Shown here piece by piece: positions 42,035 through 51,481 of a stretch of DNA of 64,000 nucleotides. Source of the stretch: Pseudomonas maioricensis. Lineage in GTDB: Bacteria > Pseudomonadota > Gammaproteobacteria > Pseudomonadales > Pseudomonadaceae. The notes under the pieces were generated by a model. It searched no databases and was not told the origin of the DNA. It saw only the letters and a list, made by a program, of their open reading frames with translations. A program made the translations under genes and the position numbers. The stretch lies in NCBI RefSeq assembly GCF_022790535.1, contig NZ_LOHG01000007.1, forward strand, positions 1-64,000. The letters are read 5' to 3'. Within the stretch, counting starts at the first letter, position 1. Each line of letters begins with the position of its first letter.

Positions 42035-42550
42035 GTGATCAAGCGTTTTATACTTTTCCTCTATACAGGTTTTCAGTTGCGGGCTCTTTATCGCTTTAGA
42101 CGCGTGGGCGCGAGAGTTCGTCTCGGTAGGCGATTGTTTGTGTTCCCTAATAAGGTAAGCCTGGGTGAATATTGTTATGTCGGTTCGGGCTGTTATCTCG
42201 ATGGAGATATCACGATTGGGGCCTATACGATGCTTGCCAATAACGTTGCGATCGTCGGAGGCGACCACGCATTTGGTTGCCCAGGGGTCACGATGCGGGA
42301 TGGTGGGCGTGAGGAGTGGAGGCATACGGCACTAGGCCGTGATGTTTGGGTGGGGCACGGTGCAATCATCCTGAATGGTCTCAGTATCGGTGATGGAGCA
42401 ATTGTTGCGGCAGGATCGGTGGTCACCAAAAATGTGGAGGCCTTTTCCGTTGTTGCTGGTAACCCGGCCCGCCACCTAAAATGGCGGTTTGATGAGGCAG
42501 GGCAAAAAGTGCATATAGAACGGTTGGACAGGAGCGGTACGCATGTTTGA
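42035..42550 (+). CDS. Hexapeptide O-acetyltransferase (WbbJ/LbH family)
   Basis: 171-residue left-handed beta-helix acyltransferase; repeated I-G-x hexapeptides run from about 45 to 155, with GGDHAFG containing the likely catalytic His (about 74) and a C-terminal VVAGNPARHLKWRF typical of the CysE/LacA/WbbJ group. It probably O-acetylates a repeat-unit sugar; the legionaminic residue is one candidate. GTG start at 42035 has GGGTGA upstream. It overlaps wbjB by 8 bases. Confidence 0.8.
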   Translation: MIKRFILFLYTGFQLRALYRFRRVGARVRLGRRLFVFPNKVSLGEYCYVGSGCYLDGDITIGAYTMLANNVAIVGGDHAFGCPGVTMRDGGREEWRHTALGRDVWVGHGAIILNGLSIGDGAIVAAGSVVTKNVEAFSVVAGNPARHLKWRFDEAGQKVHIERLDRSGTHV

Positions 42551-43577
42551 TTCAAAGAAGCTGTTGATCTCAGGCGGCACCGGCTCTTTCGGCAATGCTG
42601 TTCTCAAGCGTTTTCTCGACACGGACATTGCTGAAATCCGGATCTTCAGCCGTGATGAGAAAAAGCAGGACGACATGCGCAAGCTGTACGCCAGCAGCAA
42701 GCTGAAGTTCTACATTGGTGACGTGCGCGATTATCAGAGCGTGCTTAACGCGACGCGCGGGGTTGACTATATTTTCCATGCTGCTGCGCTCAAGCAGGTC
42801 CCGTCATGCGAGTTCCATCCTATGGAAGCGGTCAAGACGAACGTCATTGGCACCGAGAACCTGTTGGAAGCTGCGATTCAGAATGAGGTGCGCCGCGTCG
42901 TTTGTCTGAGCACCGATAAAGCTGTTTATCCGATCAACGCCATGGGTATTTCCAAGGCGATGATGGAAAAAGTCATGGTCGCGAAGTCTCGTAATATCGA
43001 CGATACAAAGACGGTGATCTGCGGCACGCGTTACGGCAACGTCATGGCGTCGCGTGGCTCGGTGATTCCGCTGTTCATCGAGCAGATTCGCGCTGGCAAA
43101 GAGCTGACGCTGACTGATCCCAACATGACGCGTTTCATGATGACGCTTTCGGATGCTGTAGACCTGGTTCTGTATGCGTTTGAACACGGAAACAACGGCG
43201 ATCTGTTTGTACAAAAAGCACCAGCTGCGACTGTTCAGACCCTTGCCCAGGCGCTGACCAGTCTGGTGGGTAAGCCCGATCACCCGATTCAGGTCATCGG
43301 TACCCGGCATGGCGAAAAACTGTATGAAGCCTTGTTGAGCCGCGAAGAAATGGCGTGCGCTGAAGACATGGGTGAGTACTACCGTATTCCGCCGGATCTG
43401 CGTGACCTGAACTACGCCAAGTTTGTAGAGCAGGGTGAAACCAGGATTTCATCCACTGAAGACTACAACTCTCACAATACCGAGCGGCTGGATGTTGAAG
43501 GTATGCAGCGCCTGTTGCTTAAGCTTGACTTCATGCGTGCTATCCAGCGTGGCGAAAACGCCACGCCGGAGGAGTGA
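42543..43577 (+). CDS. wbjB: UDP-GlcNAc 4,6-dehydratase/5-epimerase WbjB (FnlA, CapE)
   Basis: 344-residue SDR enzyme. GGTGSFG nucleotide motif (about 11-17); active site STDKAVYPINAMGISK has Met where classical SDRs have Tyr, as in the WbjB/FlaA1 group. First step of UDP-N-acetyl-L-fucosamine synthesis. It is followed without gaps by wbjC and wbjD, the complete FucNAc set known from P. aeruginosa O11 and S. aureus capE-F-G. Confidence 0.93.
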   Translation: MFDSKKLLISGGTGSFGNAVLKRFLDTDIAEIRIFSRDEKKQDDMRKLYASSKLKFYIGDVRDYQSVLNATRGVDYIFHAAALKQVPSCEFHPMEAVKTNVIGTENLLEAAIQNEVRRVVCLSTDKAVYPINAMGISKAMMEKVMVAKSRNIDDTKTVICGTRYGNVMASRGSVIPLFIEQIRAGKELTLTDPNMTRFMMTLSDAVDLVLYAFEHGNNGDLFVQKAPAATVQTLAQALTSLVGKPDHPIQVIGTRHGEKLYEALLSREEMACAEDMGEYYRIPPDLRDLNYAKFVEQGETRISSTEDYNSHNTERLDVEGMQRLLLKLDFMRAIQRGENATPEE

Positions 43578-43579
43578 GG

Positions 43580-44698
43580 ATGAAAGTCCTGATTACCGGC
43601 GCCAATGGATTTGTCGGTCAGAATCTCGTCGCCCGTTTGGGTGAGCGTACCGATGTGGAAGTGCTGAGTTATACCCGTGCAGATAGCATGGACAGCCTTC
43701 CGGAGCTCGTGGCACAGGCTGACTTTGTTTTTCACCTGGCAGGCGTCAACCGCCCTCAGGATCCTCAAGAGTTTCGTACCGGTAATACCGACCTCACCAC
43801 GGCGTTGTGCAATGCTGTTGCGGCTTGTGGAAGGCCGGTGCCTGTTTTGTACACCTCGTCCATTCAGGCCGGGCAGGAAAACCCGTATGGCAGCAGCAAA
43901 CGGGGTGCTGAAGAGGCGCTTCTGGCATTGCATGCAGCGCATCAGGTGCCGGTGTTCCTGTTCCGTTTGCCCAATGTGTTTGGCAAATGGGCGCGCCCGT
44001 ATTACAACTCGGCTGTAGCGACCTTTTGCCACAATATTGCTCGCGATCTGCCTATCAGCATCAATGACTCGTCTGCGTTGATTTCTCTGGTTTACATTGA
44101 TGACGTTGTTAGCCGGTTCATGGCGATCATGGACGGTGCGTCCGCAGACCAGCCTTTTGTCAGCGTCGAACCTGAATATTCGATCAGCGTTGGCGATCTT
44201 TCGCAGCAGTTGTACGCCTTTCGCGACAGCCGCCAGTCGATGGTCACAGAGCCGGTGGGCACCGGATTGGTTCGGGCGCTGTACTCGACCTATCTCAGCT
44301 ATTTGCCTCCTGAGCGATTTACCTATGAAGTCCCACGGCACGCCGATCCCCGTGGCGTGTTCGTAGAGATGCTCAAGACCCGCGATTCGGGTCAGTTTTC
44401 CTACTTCACCGCGCACCCCGGTATTACCCGCGGCGGGCACTACCACCATTCGAAAACTGAAAAGTTTCTGGTCATCAAAGGCAATGCCTGTTTTCGTTTC
44501 CGTCACATCGTGTCTGGTGAGTTTTATGAGTTGTTCACCACGGGGGAGCGACCGCAGATCGTCGAGACAGTACCTGGCTGGACGCACGACATCACCAACG
44601 TCGGTGATGACGAGATGATTGTGATGCTCTGGGCTAACGAAATTTTTGATCGCGAGCATCCGGACACTTTTGCCCGCCCCGTCGGTACCGAAGCCTGA
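43580..44698 (+). CDS. wbjC: UDP-2-acetamido sugar C3-epimerase/reductase WbjC (FnlB, CapF)
   Basis: 372 residues in two domains: an N-terminal SDR reductase (TGANGFVGQN; YGSSK active site) and a C-terminal cupin (about 250-365) with the metal-binding-like GGHYHHSKTEKF. Together they epimerise at C3 and reduce the 4-keto group to give UDP-L-6-deoxytalosamine. ATG 43580 has GGAGG upstream; the GTG at 43574 is less likely. Confidence 0.93.
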   Translation: MKVLITGANGFVGQNLVARLGERTDVEVLSYTRADSMDSLPELVAQADFVFHLAGVNRPQDPQEFRTGNTDLTTALCNAVAACGRPVPVLYTSSIQAGQENPYGSSKRGAEEALLALHAAHQVPVFLFRLPNVFGKWARPYYNSAVATFCHNIARDLPISINDSSALISLVYIDDVVSRFMAIMDGASADQPFVSVEPEYSISVGDLSQQLYAFRDSRQSMVTEPVGTGLVRALYSTYLSYLPPERFTYEVPRHADPRGVFVEMLKTRDSGQFSYFTAHPGITRGGHYHHSKTEKFLVIKGNACFRFRHIVSGEFYELFTTGERPQIVETVPGWTHDITNVGDDEMIVMLWANEIFDREHPDTFARPVGTEA

Positions 44699-44721
44699 GC
44701 CGCTGTTGACAGGATATTGAA

Positions 44722-45852
44722 ATGAAAAAGCTGAAAATTGTAACTGTCGTAGGTACACGACCGGAGATTATTCGTTTGTCGCGCGTGATGGCGGCCCTGG
44801 ATGAGCACTGCGATCACATTCTGGTGCATACCGGCCAGAACTATGACTACGAACTTAACGAGATATTTTTTCAGGACCTCGGCATACGCAAGCCTGATCA
44901 TTTCCTTAATGCAGCGGGCGCCAGTGGTGCAGAAACCATTGGTAATGTGATTATTGCTGTTGACCGCGTACTGGCTGAGATTGAACCCGAGGCGCTTCTG
45001 GTGCTGGGGGATACGAATAGCTGCATGGCTGTTTTGCCCGCCAAGCGTCGCAAGATCCCCACCTTTCATATGGAAGCAGGCAATCGCTGTTTCGATATGC
45101 GTGTGCCTGAGGAAATCAATCGGCGTATCGTTGATCACACGGCGGATATCAACCTTACCTACAGCACCATCGCCCGCGATTACCTGCTGCGCGAAGGGCT
45201 GCCTGCCGATCGGGTGATCAAGACCGGTAGCCCGATGTTTGAAGTACTGGGTTACTACCGTGAGGGGATCGATAACTCGGATGTCCTGACGCGTCTCGGT
45301 CTCGAGTCCGGAAAGTTCTTTGTGGTCAGTGCGCACCGGGAAGAGAACATCGATTCGGACAAAAACTTCCTCAAGCTGGCTGACGTGCTCAACACGGTAG
45401 CCGAGCAGTTTGGACTGCCGGTCATTGTGTCGACGCATCCTCGGACACAAAAGCGTTTTGACGCCATGGGTGTAGAGTTTCACGCCAATGTGCGCTTGTT
45501 GAAACCGCTAGGGTTCAAGGACTACAACAAGCTTCAGCTCGAATCAAAAGCCGTGCTGTCCGATAGCGGCACCATCAGCGAAGAGTCCTCCATCCTGAAC
45601 TTTCCTGCACTGAACATCCGCGAGGCGCACGAGCGTCCTGAAGGGATGGAGGAGGCGGCGGTGATGATGGTCGGACTGGAAACCGAGCGTGTGCTGCAAG
45701 GACTTTGTGTTCTTGAAAGCCAGGGGCGAGGTGATGCACGTAGCTTGCGTCTGGTCGCTGACTACAGCATGCCCAACGTTTCGGACAAGGTCGTGCGTAT
45801 ACTGCATAGCTACACCGACTACGTGAATCGCGTCGTCTGGAAGCAATACTGA
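44722..45852 (+). CDS. wbjD: UDP-GlcNAc 2-epimerase-like WbjD (FnlC, CapG)
   Basis: 376-residue non-hydrolysing 2-epimerase fold: VVGTRPEIIRL at the N-terminus, HTGQNYDYE, LVLGDTNS, MEAGNRCFD, and SDSGTISEES. It inverts C2 of UDP-L-6-deoxytalosamine N-acetyl sugar to give UDP-L-FucNAc. AGGA precedes the ATG. Confidence 0.93.
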   Translation: MKKLKIVTVVGTRPEIIRLSRVMAALDEHCDHILVHTGQNYDYELNEIFFQDLGIRKPDHFLNAAGASGAETIGNVIIAVDRVLAEIEPEALLVLGDTNSCMAVLPAKRRKIPTFHMEAGNRCFDMRVPEEINRRIVDHTADINLTYSTIARDYLLREGLPADRVIKTGSPMFEVLGYYREGIDNSDVLTRLGLESGKFFVVSAHREENIDSDKNFLKLADVLNTVAEQFGLPVIVSTHPRTQKRFDAMGVEFHANVRLLKPLGFKDYNKLQLESKAVLSDSGTISEESSILNFPALNIREAHERPEGMEEAAVMMVGLETERVLQGLCVLESQGRGDARSLRLVADYSMPNVSDKVVRILHSYTDYVNRVVWKQY

Positions 45853-45866
45853 TTCGAGTAGTAAGC

Positions 45867-47123
45867 ATGTGTGAAAGCAGTTTGAGAGTTCTGGTCGTTA
45901 CGCAGTATTTCTGGCCAGAGAACATGCGGATCAATGATCTGGTTCGCGATCTTTCGGAAAAAGGCCATCAGGTTACCGTACTGACCGGGTTGCCCAATTA
46001 TCCTGAAGGAGCCGTGTTCGAGCAGTTTCGCGAAAAACCGGAAGCATTTAGCGCCTACTGTGGTGCTGAAGTGGTGAGAGTACCGCTGATCCCGAGGGGC
46101 AAACGTAGTATCAGCCTGGCGCTGAATTATCTTTCGTTCTTTTTCAGCGCCTCAACCCTTGGCGCGTTCAAGCTGCGTAAGCATGAATTTGATACTGTCT
46201 TCGTCTATGCCGTATCACCCATCATGGCAGCCATTCCTGCACTGGTGATCGGGCGGCTGAAGCGTGCACCTGTCTTTGTCTGGGTACTGGACTTGTGGCC
46301 GGAGACATTGCGTGCGGTTGGTGTGCTCAAGCAGCCAATGCTCCTGGGGCTTGTCGGCAAGGTCGTGTCCTGGATTTACAACCGCACGGATTACTTGCTG
46401 CTGCAGTCTCACGGCTTTATCGAGAACGTTCGACGCTATTGCACCCGACCTATCAATAACGAGCGTCTGGTCTACTTCCCCAGTTGGGCTGAAGACGATT
46501 TTTCATCCTCTACACCACCTGCTTGCGACCTGATTAAGCCGGATCCCGAGGCCTTTACTGTCGTGTTCGCCGGTAATCTGGGCGATGCTCAGGACTTTCC
46601 CGCGGTGCTGGATGCTGCCGAGTCGCTACGTGGAAGCGTATCTGTGCGCTGGGTGATCGTTGGCGATGGGCGAATGAGCGAGTGGATTGCTGAGCAAATC
46701 GCGGCTCGTCAGTTGGACAATGTGCACTTGCTGGGGCGGCATCCGCTGGAGGCGATGCCTGGCTTGTTCGCGCAGGCTGACGCTTTGCTGGTTTCCCTGA
46801 AAACCAATGATGTGTTCGAAAAAACCATCCCGGGCAAAGTCCAGGCCTATCTGGCTTCCGGCAGGCCTCTGCTCGGCATGATCAATGGTGAAGCGGCGCG
46901 AGTGATAAAAGAGTCAGGCGCAGGCTTTGCCTGTGATTCCGGAGATGCACAGGGGCTGGCTGCCATTACTCGCTCGCTGGCCGATGCATCGAAGGACCGT
47001 CGCGACGATATGGGCCAGGCGGGCCGTCACTATTACGAGCAGCACTACGCCAAGGGCAATCTATTGATGCGCCTGGAATCCCTATTTCGTGATGCAACCC
47101 TTCGCAAGGCAAGCCAGCAATGA
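45867..47123 (+). CDS. wbjE: Glycosyltransferase WbjE-like (GT4, WbuB family)
   Basis: 418-residue GT-B glycosyltransferase. N-terminal VVTQYFWPENMRIND and the C-terminal EKTIPGKVQAYLASGRPLLG (E-x7-E type region) match the WbuB/WbjE L-FucNAc transferase group. Hydrophobic helix near residues 105-125 may contact the membrane. Likely adds L-FucNAc to the WbpL-primed lipid. The start codon has only a weak ribosome site. It overlaps wbjF by four bases. Confidence 0.87.
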   Translation: MCESSLRVLVVTQYFWPENMRINDLVRDLSEKGHQVTVLTGLPNYPEGAVFEQFREKPEAFSAYCGAEVVRVPLIPRGKRSISLALNYLSFFFSASTLGAFKLRKHEFDTVFVYAVSPIMAAIPALVIGRLKRAPVFVWVLDLWPETLRAVGVLKQPMLLGLVGKVVSWIYNRTDYLLLQSHGFIENVRRYCTRPINNERLVYFPSWAEDDFSSSTPPACDLIKPDPEAFTVVFAGNLGDAQDFPAVLDAAESLRGSVSVRWVIVGDGRMSEWIAEQIAARQLDNVHLLGRHPLEAMPGLFAQADALLVSLKTNDVFEKTIPGKVQAYLASGRPLLGMINGEAARVIKESGAGFACDSGDAQGLAAITRSLADASKDRRDDMGQAGRHYYEQHYAKGNLLMRLESLFRDATLRKASQQ

Positions 47124-48097
47124 GTACTGCAGTTTTATTGACCGGTGCCACCGGTTTTGTTGGCAATGCATTGCTGAACAACCTTCTCAAGCGCGGCGAC
47201 AGGGTCGTAGCCGCTGTACGTGACGTCTCGGCAGCGCTTGATCCGCGGGCCTCGCTTGAGTACATCGCTGGCCTGGATGGCAAGACTGACTGGGGAGACT
47301 GTCTCAAGGACGTGCAAGTGGTGATCCATTCGGCCGCGCGCGTGCATGTGATGAATGACACCGAAGCCGATCCTCTGGCAGCTTTTCGCGCTGTCAATGT
47401 CGAAGGTACCCTTAATCTGGCGCGTCAGGCTGCGGCAGCAGGCGTTAAGCGCTTCATCTTCATCAGTTCCATCAAGGTCAATGGTGAGGGCACTGCGCCA
47501 GGCCAGTCTTATCGAGCAGATGACACTCCAGCTCCCGCCGACCCGTACGGCGTATCCAAGATGGAAGCGGAGCAGGGGCTGCGCGCGCTGGCCGAGCAAG
47601 TGGGTCTGGAGGTGGTGATCATTCGCCCTGTACTGGTCTATGGCCCAGGGGTCAAGGCGAACTTCCTGTCGATGATGCGTTGGCTGGACAAAGGGGTACC
47701 GCTTCCTTTCGGCGCCATCGACAACCGACGCAGCCTCGTAGCGCTGGATAACCTGATCGATCTTATCCTTACGTGCATGACGCATCCTGCCGCTGCCAAC
47801 CAGACGTTTCTGGTCAGTGACGGCGAAGACCTGTCGACAACCATGTTGTTGAAACGCATGGCTCGTGCTCTGGGGAAAACTGCGCGCTTGCTGCCGGTTC
47901 CGTCGGTGTTGCTTGTATGGGCCGCGACCCTGTTGGGAAGACGTTCGCTGTCCCAGCGCCTTTGCGGGTCCCTACAGGTCGATATTGAAAAAAACCGCTC
48001 GTTATTAGGCTGGACGCCCGTGGTAAATGTTGACGAGGCTTTGTCTATGGCTGCCCGTCCCTACCAGAAGCATGCACAGGAACAGGCAAAGAAATGA
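47120..48097 (+). CDS. wbjF: NDP-sugar 4-ketoreductase/epimerase WbjF-like
   Basis: 325-residue SDR: LTGATGFVGNA (about 7-17), IFISSIKVNGEG, and YGVSKMEAE with Tyr and Lys intact. In P. aeruginosa clusters a gene of this type before wbpL reduces the WbpM product to UDP-D-QuiNAc or UDP-D-FucNAc, the first sugar of the repeat. Which C4 configuration results cannot be told here. Confidence 0.85.
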   Translation: MSTAVLLTGATGFVGNALLNNLLKRGDRVVAAVRDVSAALDPRASLEYIAGLDGKTDWGDCLKDVQVVIHSAARVHVMNDTEADPLAAFRAVNVEGTLNLARQAAAAGVKRFIFISSIKVNGEGTAPGQSYRADDTPAPADPYGVSKMEAEQGLRALAEQVGLEVVIIRPVLVYGPGVKANFLSMMRWLDKGVPLPFGAIDNRRSLVALDNLIDLILTCMTHPAAANQTFLVSDGEDLSTTMLLKRMARALGKTARLLPVPSVLLVWAATLLGRRSLSQRLCGSLQVDIEKNRSLLGWTPVVNVDEALSMAARPYQKHAQEQAKK

Positions 48098-49104
48098 CTC
48101 AATGGTGGCTTGTTCCGCTTGTGCTACTGGCGTCGTTATTGATGACCGCAGGCTTGCGCAGGTACGCGTTGGCAAAAAGTATCATCGACATTCCCAACGC
48201 TCGCAGCTCCCACGTCATCCCGACCCCCCGAGGCGGCGGCGTCGCCATCGTACTGGCGTTTCTGATCGTCCTTGCTGCGCTTGGTCTGAGTGGTCTTGCC
48301 GACTCCCGCTCAGTGATTGGTTTGGCAGGCGCTGGTGGCCTGATCGCGATCATTGGCTTTATGGATGATCACGGGCATATCGCAGCTCGTTGGCGTCTAC
48401 TGGGGCATTTCACTTCAGCCGCGTGGGGGCTCTACTGGATGGGCGGCCTGCCACCGCTGTTGATGTTCGGTCATGAGTTTCATCTGGGGTGGATTGGCGC
48501 AGTTTTAGCGGCTTTTTATCTGGTCTGGGTGCTCAATCTTTACAACTTCATGGACGGAATCGATGGCATCGCAAGCATTGAAGCCATCTGCGTCTGCCTG
48601 GGGGCTTGTCTGATCTATGCGATGTCCGGTCACGCAGAGTTGATTATGTTCCCCTTGCTATTGGCTGCTGCTGTTACCGGTTTTCTGTTCTGGAACTTTC
48701 CCCCGGCACGCATTTTCATGGGCGATGCGGGAAGCGGTTTTCTGGGCATCATTCTGGCTCTGCTTTCACTGCAGGCGGCTTGGGCCGAGCCCTCCCTGCT
48801 GTGGAGCTGGCTGATCCTGCTGGGTGTATTCATTGTCGACGCTACAGTGACACTGATACATCGCTTGATTCGGGGCGAGAAGGTATATGAGGCCCATCGT
48901 TCTCATGCCTACCAATTTGCGACGCGCAGGTTTGGGCGGCACCTGCCAGTGACCCTCACTGTCGCGGTGATAAATATCGTCTGGTTGCTGCCTCTGGCGA
49001 TGGCTGTCGGGGTATGGGGGATGGAGGGTACGACTGCATTGGTTCTTGCGTATGCCCCTCTGGTTGTACTCGCATTCAAGTTTTCAGCCGGAGCTGCCGA
49101 ATAA
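48094..49104 (+). CDS. wbpL: Undecaprenyl-phosphate sugar-1-phosphate transferase WbpL
   Basis: 336-residue polytopic enzyme of the WecA/MraY group with about 10-11 transmembrane segments. Conserved cytoplasmic motifs FMDDHGHI, LYNFMDGIDGI, FMGDAGSGFLG and EAHRSHAYQ are present. It starts the repeat unit by moving UDP-QuiNAc/FucNAc to undecaprenyl phosphate; P. aeruginosa WbpL serves both A- and B-band LPS. It overlaps wbjF by four bases. Confidence 0.94.
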   Translation: MTQWWLVPLVLLASLLMTAGLRRYALAKSIIDIPNARSSHVIPTPRGGGVAIVLAFLIVLAALGLSGLADSRSVIGLAGAGGLIAIIGFMDDHGHIAARWRLLGHFTSAAWGLYWMGGLPPLLMFGHEFHLGWIGAVLAAFYLVWVLNLYNFMDGIDGIASIEAICVCLGACLIYAMSGHAELIMFPLLLAAAVTGFLFWNFPPARIFMGDAGSGFLGIILALLSLQAAWAEPSLLWSWLILLGVFIVDATVTLIHRLIRGEKVYEAHRSHAYQFATRRFGRHLPVTLTVAVINIVWLLPLAMAVGVWGMEGTTALVLAYAPLVVLAFKFSAGAAE

Positions 49105-49216
49105 GTCGGCGGGACGCTTTGTAATAAAATTGCTACACACCGGTTTTTTCATCAACTCTGTGCCTGTCGAAATCGTACAATGCGGCACGGAGTCTGTTGG
49201 AAGCAGAGGGATGATG

Positions 49217-51208
49217 ATGAAGTTACGCTCGCGAATGCTTGGTCTTTCGCGCAAGAACAAGCGGATTGTGCAGGTTGGCGCCGATATTGTGCTGATCTGG
49301 ATAGCGTTGGTGCTCGCCTTCGTCGTGCGATTGGGTTTTGACGCGGCCTATTTGCCTATCTCGAATCACGTCTGGTTGTTTGCCACTGCGCCTGTATTGA
49401 CGATTCCTATCTTCATCCGTTTTGGCATGTACCGTGCCGTAATGCGATTTTTCGGCAACGATGCGCTTATTACCATTGGCAAGGCTGTTAGCCTCTCTGC
49501 GCTCTTGCTGGCACTTGTTGTCTACTGGTACAGCGACCATCAGGTCGTTGTACCGCGCTCAATCGTTTTCAATTACTGGTGGCTGAGCCTCGTCATGATC
49601 GGCGGCTTGCGATTACTCATGCGCCAGTATTTTTTAGGTGACTGGTTCATGGGAACTCTCCATGTGCCTTTCGCTACGCGGCACGACGGACTCCCCAAGG
49701 TTGCTATCTATGGTGCCGGTGCGGCCGGTAATCAACTGGTAGCAGCATTACGCATGGGGCGTTTGATGCGACCGGTGGCGTTCATTGATGATGATGACAA
49801 CATCAGCAAACGCACTATTGCCGGACTACAGGTTTACAAGCCTAAACATATCCAGCAGATGATCGACGCCACGGGTGCCGAGGAGATTCTTCTGGCCGTG
49901 CCATCGGCGACCCGTGCGCGTCGCCGGGAAATTCTCGAGTACCTGGAAGGTTATCCGCTGCATGTGCGCAGTGTGCCCGGGTTTATGGACTTGGCCAGCG
50001 GCCGGGTGAAGGTTGACGACATCCAGGAAGTGGACATTGCCGACCTGCTCGGGCGTGATGCTGTACCTGCTCAGGAAGATCTGCTGGAGCATTGCATCGT
50101 CGGCAAGGTCGTATTGGTTACCGGAGCTGGCGGGTCGATTGGTTCCGAACTGTGTAGGCAAATCCTGGAGCAGGGGCCTACGACGCTGTTGATGTTCGAG
50201 CACAGCGAATTCAATCTTTACAGCATCATGAACGAGCTGGAGCAGCATGCGAACAGGAGCTCCTTGCCCGTTCAGCTCCTGCCGGTGCTTGGCTCCGTAC
50301 GCAATGCCGGGAAATTACTGGAGGTCATGACAGCATGGAAGGTTGACACCGTTTACCATGCAGCCGCCTATAAACATGTCCCTATGGTTGAGCACAACAT
50401 TGCCGAAGGCATCCTTAATAATGTCATTGGTACGCTGAATACAGCACAGACGGCCATACAGGCGGGCGTGAGTAACTTCGTGCTGGTTTCGACGGATAAG
50501 GCTGTAAGGCCGACCAATGTAATGGGTAGTACAAAACGCTTGGCGGAGATGGTATTGCAAGCGTTGAGCCAGGAAAGCGCTCCGGTTCTTTTCGGCAAAG
50601 CTGACAATGTTCCCTGCTTGAACAAAACCCGCTTTACCATGGTCCGCTTCGGCAATGTTCTGGGTTCTTCAGGATCAGTGATCCCGGTCTTTCATCGCCA
50701 GATAAAGGCTGGAGGTCCGATTACAGTAACCCACCCCAATATCACCCGCTATTTCATGACCATTCCTGAGGCTGCACAGCTGGTGATTCAGGCTGGCTCA
50801 ATGGGTCAGGGGGGAGACGTTTTCGTGCTGGATATGGGCGAACCCGTGAAAATCGTAGCGCTGGCGGAAAAAATGGTTCATTTGTCAGGCTTGAGCATTC
50901 GTTCTGAGCGTAATCCGCATGGTGATATAGCGTTGGAGTTCACCGGCCTCAGGCCCGGTGAGAAATTGTATGAAGAGCTTTTGATCGGCGACAACGTATC
51001 CGCGACACGTCACCCTATGATCATGAGCGCGCACGAGGACTGCTACACATGGGAGGCGCTGAAGGAGCTGATAGGAGAACTCCTTGAGTCGTTGGAGAAG
51101 GATGATTACGATCAGGTCCGAAAAAACCTGCGTCGCATCGTGAGTGGTTATAACCCAGACGGTGAAATTGTCGACTGGTTTTATCTGCAGCGACGCAAGC
51201 CGGGCTAA
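49217..51208 (+). CDS. wbpM: NDP-sugar 4,6-dehydratase WbpM
   Basis: 663 residues. Four N-terminal transmembrane segments (about 15-125) are followed by a Rossmann region (VAIYGAGAAGNQL) and the SDR catalytic domain (GAGGSIGSE about 301), active site STDKAVRPTNVMGSTKR with Met replacing Tyr, as known for WbpM. It makes the 4-keto-6-deoxy precursor of QuiNAc/FucNAc. Three ATGs occur at 49211-49219; the last (49217) has AGAGGG at a 6-base spacing. An open frame back to 49046 overlaps wbpL. WbpM normally closes the Pseudomonas O-antigen locus. Confidence 0.95.
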   Translation: MKLRSRMLGLSRKNKRIVQVGADIVLIWIALVLAFVVRLGFDAAYLPISNHVWLFATAPVLTIPIFIRFGMYRAVMRFFGNDALITIGKAVSLSALLLALVVYWYSDHQVVVPRSIVFNYWWLSLVMIGGLRLLMRQYFLGDWFMGTLHVPFATRHDGLPKVAIYGAGAAGNQLVAALRMGRLMRPVAFIDDDDNISKRTIAGLQVYKPKHIQQMIDATGAEEILLAVPSATRARRREILEYLEGYPLHVRSVPGFMDLASGRVKVDDIQEVDIADLLGRDAVPAQEDLLEHCIVGKVVLVTGAGGSIGSELCRQILEQGPTTLLMFEHSEFNLYSIMNELEQHANRSSLPVQLLPVLGSVRNAGKLLEVMTAWKVDTVYHAAAYKHVPMVEHNIAEGILNNVIGTLNTAQTAIQAGVSNFVLVSTDKAVRPTNVMGSTKRLAEMVLQALSQESAPVLFGKADNVPCLNKTRFTMVRFGNVLGSSGSVIPVFHRQIKAGGPITVTHPNITRYFMTIPEAAQLVIQAGSMGQGGDVFVLDMGEPVKIVALAEKMVHLSGLSIRSERNPHGDIALEFTGLRPGEKLYEELLIGDNVSATRHPMIMSAHEDCYTWEALKELIGELLESLEKDDYDQVRKNLRRIVSGYNPDGEIVDWFYLQRRKPG

Positions 51209-51481
51209 GCGTTGTAGGCGTGGGTTCGGTGCCGCAAAAGCATCGCACCCAGCCTGGAAGCGAGGCTCTGGATTCTGCTCGGCCATCAGGCGCTGACACG
51301 GCGCTGTATCTTTCCAGGTCTGCCTGGTGCATGAGGTTGCTTGCTAAATCGCTTGGCAAGCGTTGACTTGTAAAGACTGTCGCCCGCAAAATCCCGAAAT
51401 AACCCTATTGACGCCTAGATAGTTGAATCAAGCGGTTGGGCGCGATTGTTAATTCAGAAAAGCTACGGTTAAGGATTGATT
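51209..51481 (+). promoter_or_regulatory. Intergenic region with promoter candidate for the second operon
   Basis: 273 bases after wbpM. No gene seen. A promoter candidate is TTGACT (51363-51368), 18-base spacer, CAAAAT (51387-51392), about 90 bases before the first gene of the operon 51482-60371. A weak inverted GCTTGC/GCAAGC lies just upstream (about 51338-51362). No U-tract terminator for wbpM was found. Confidence 0.4.
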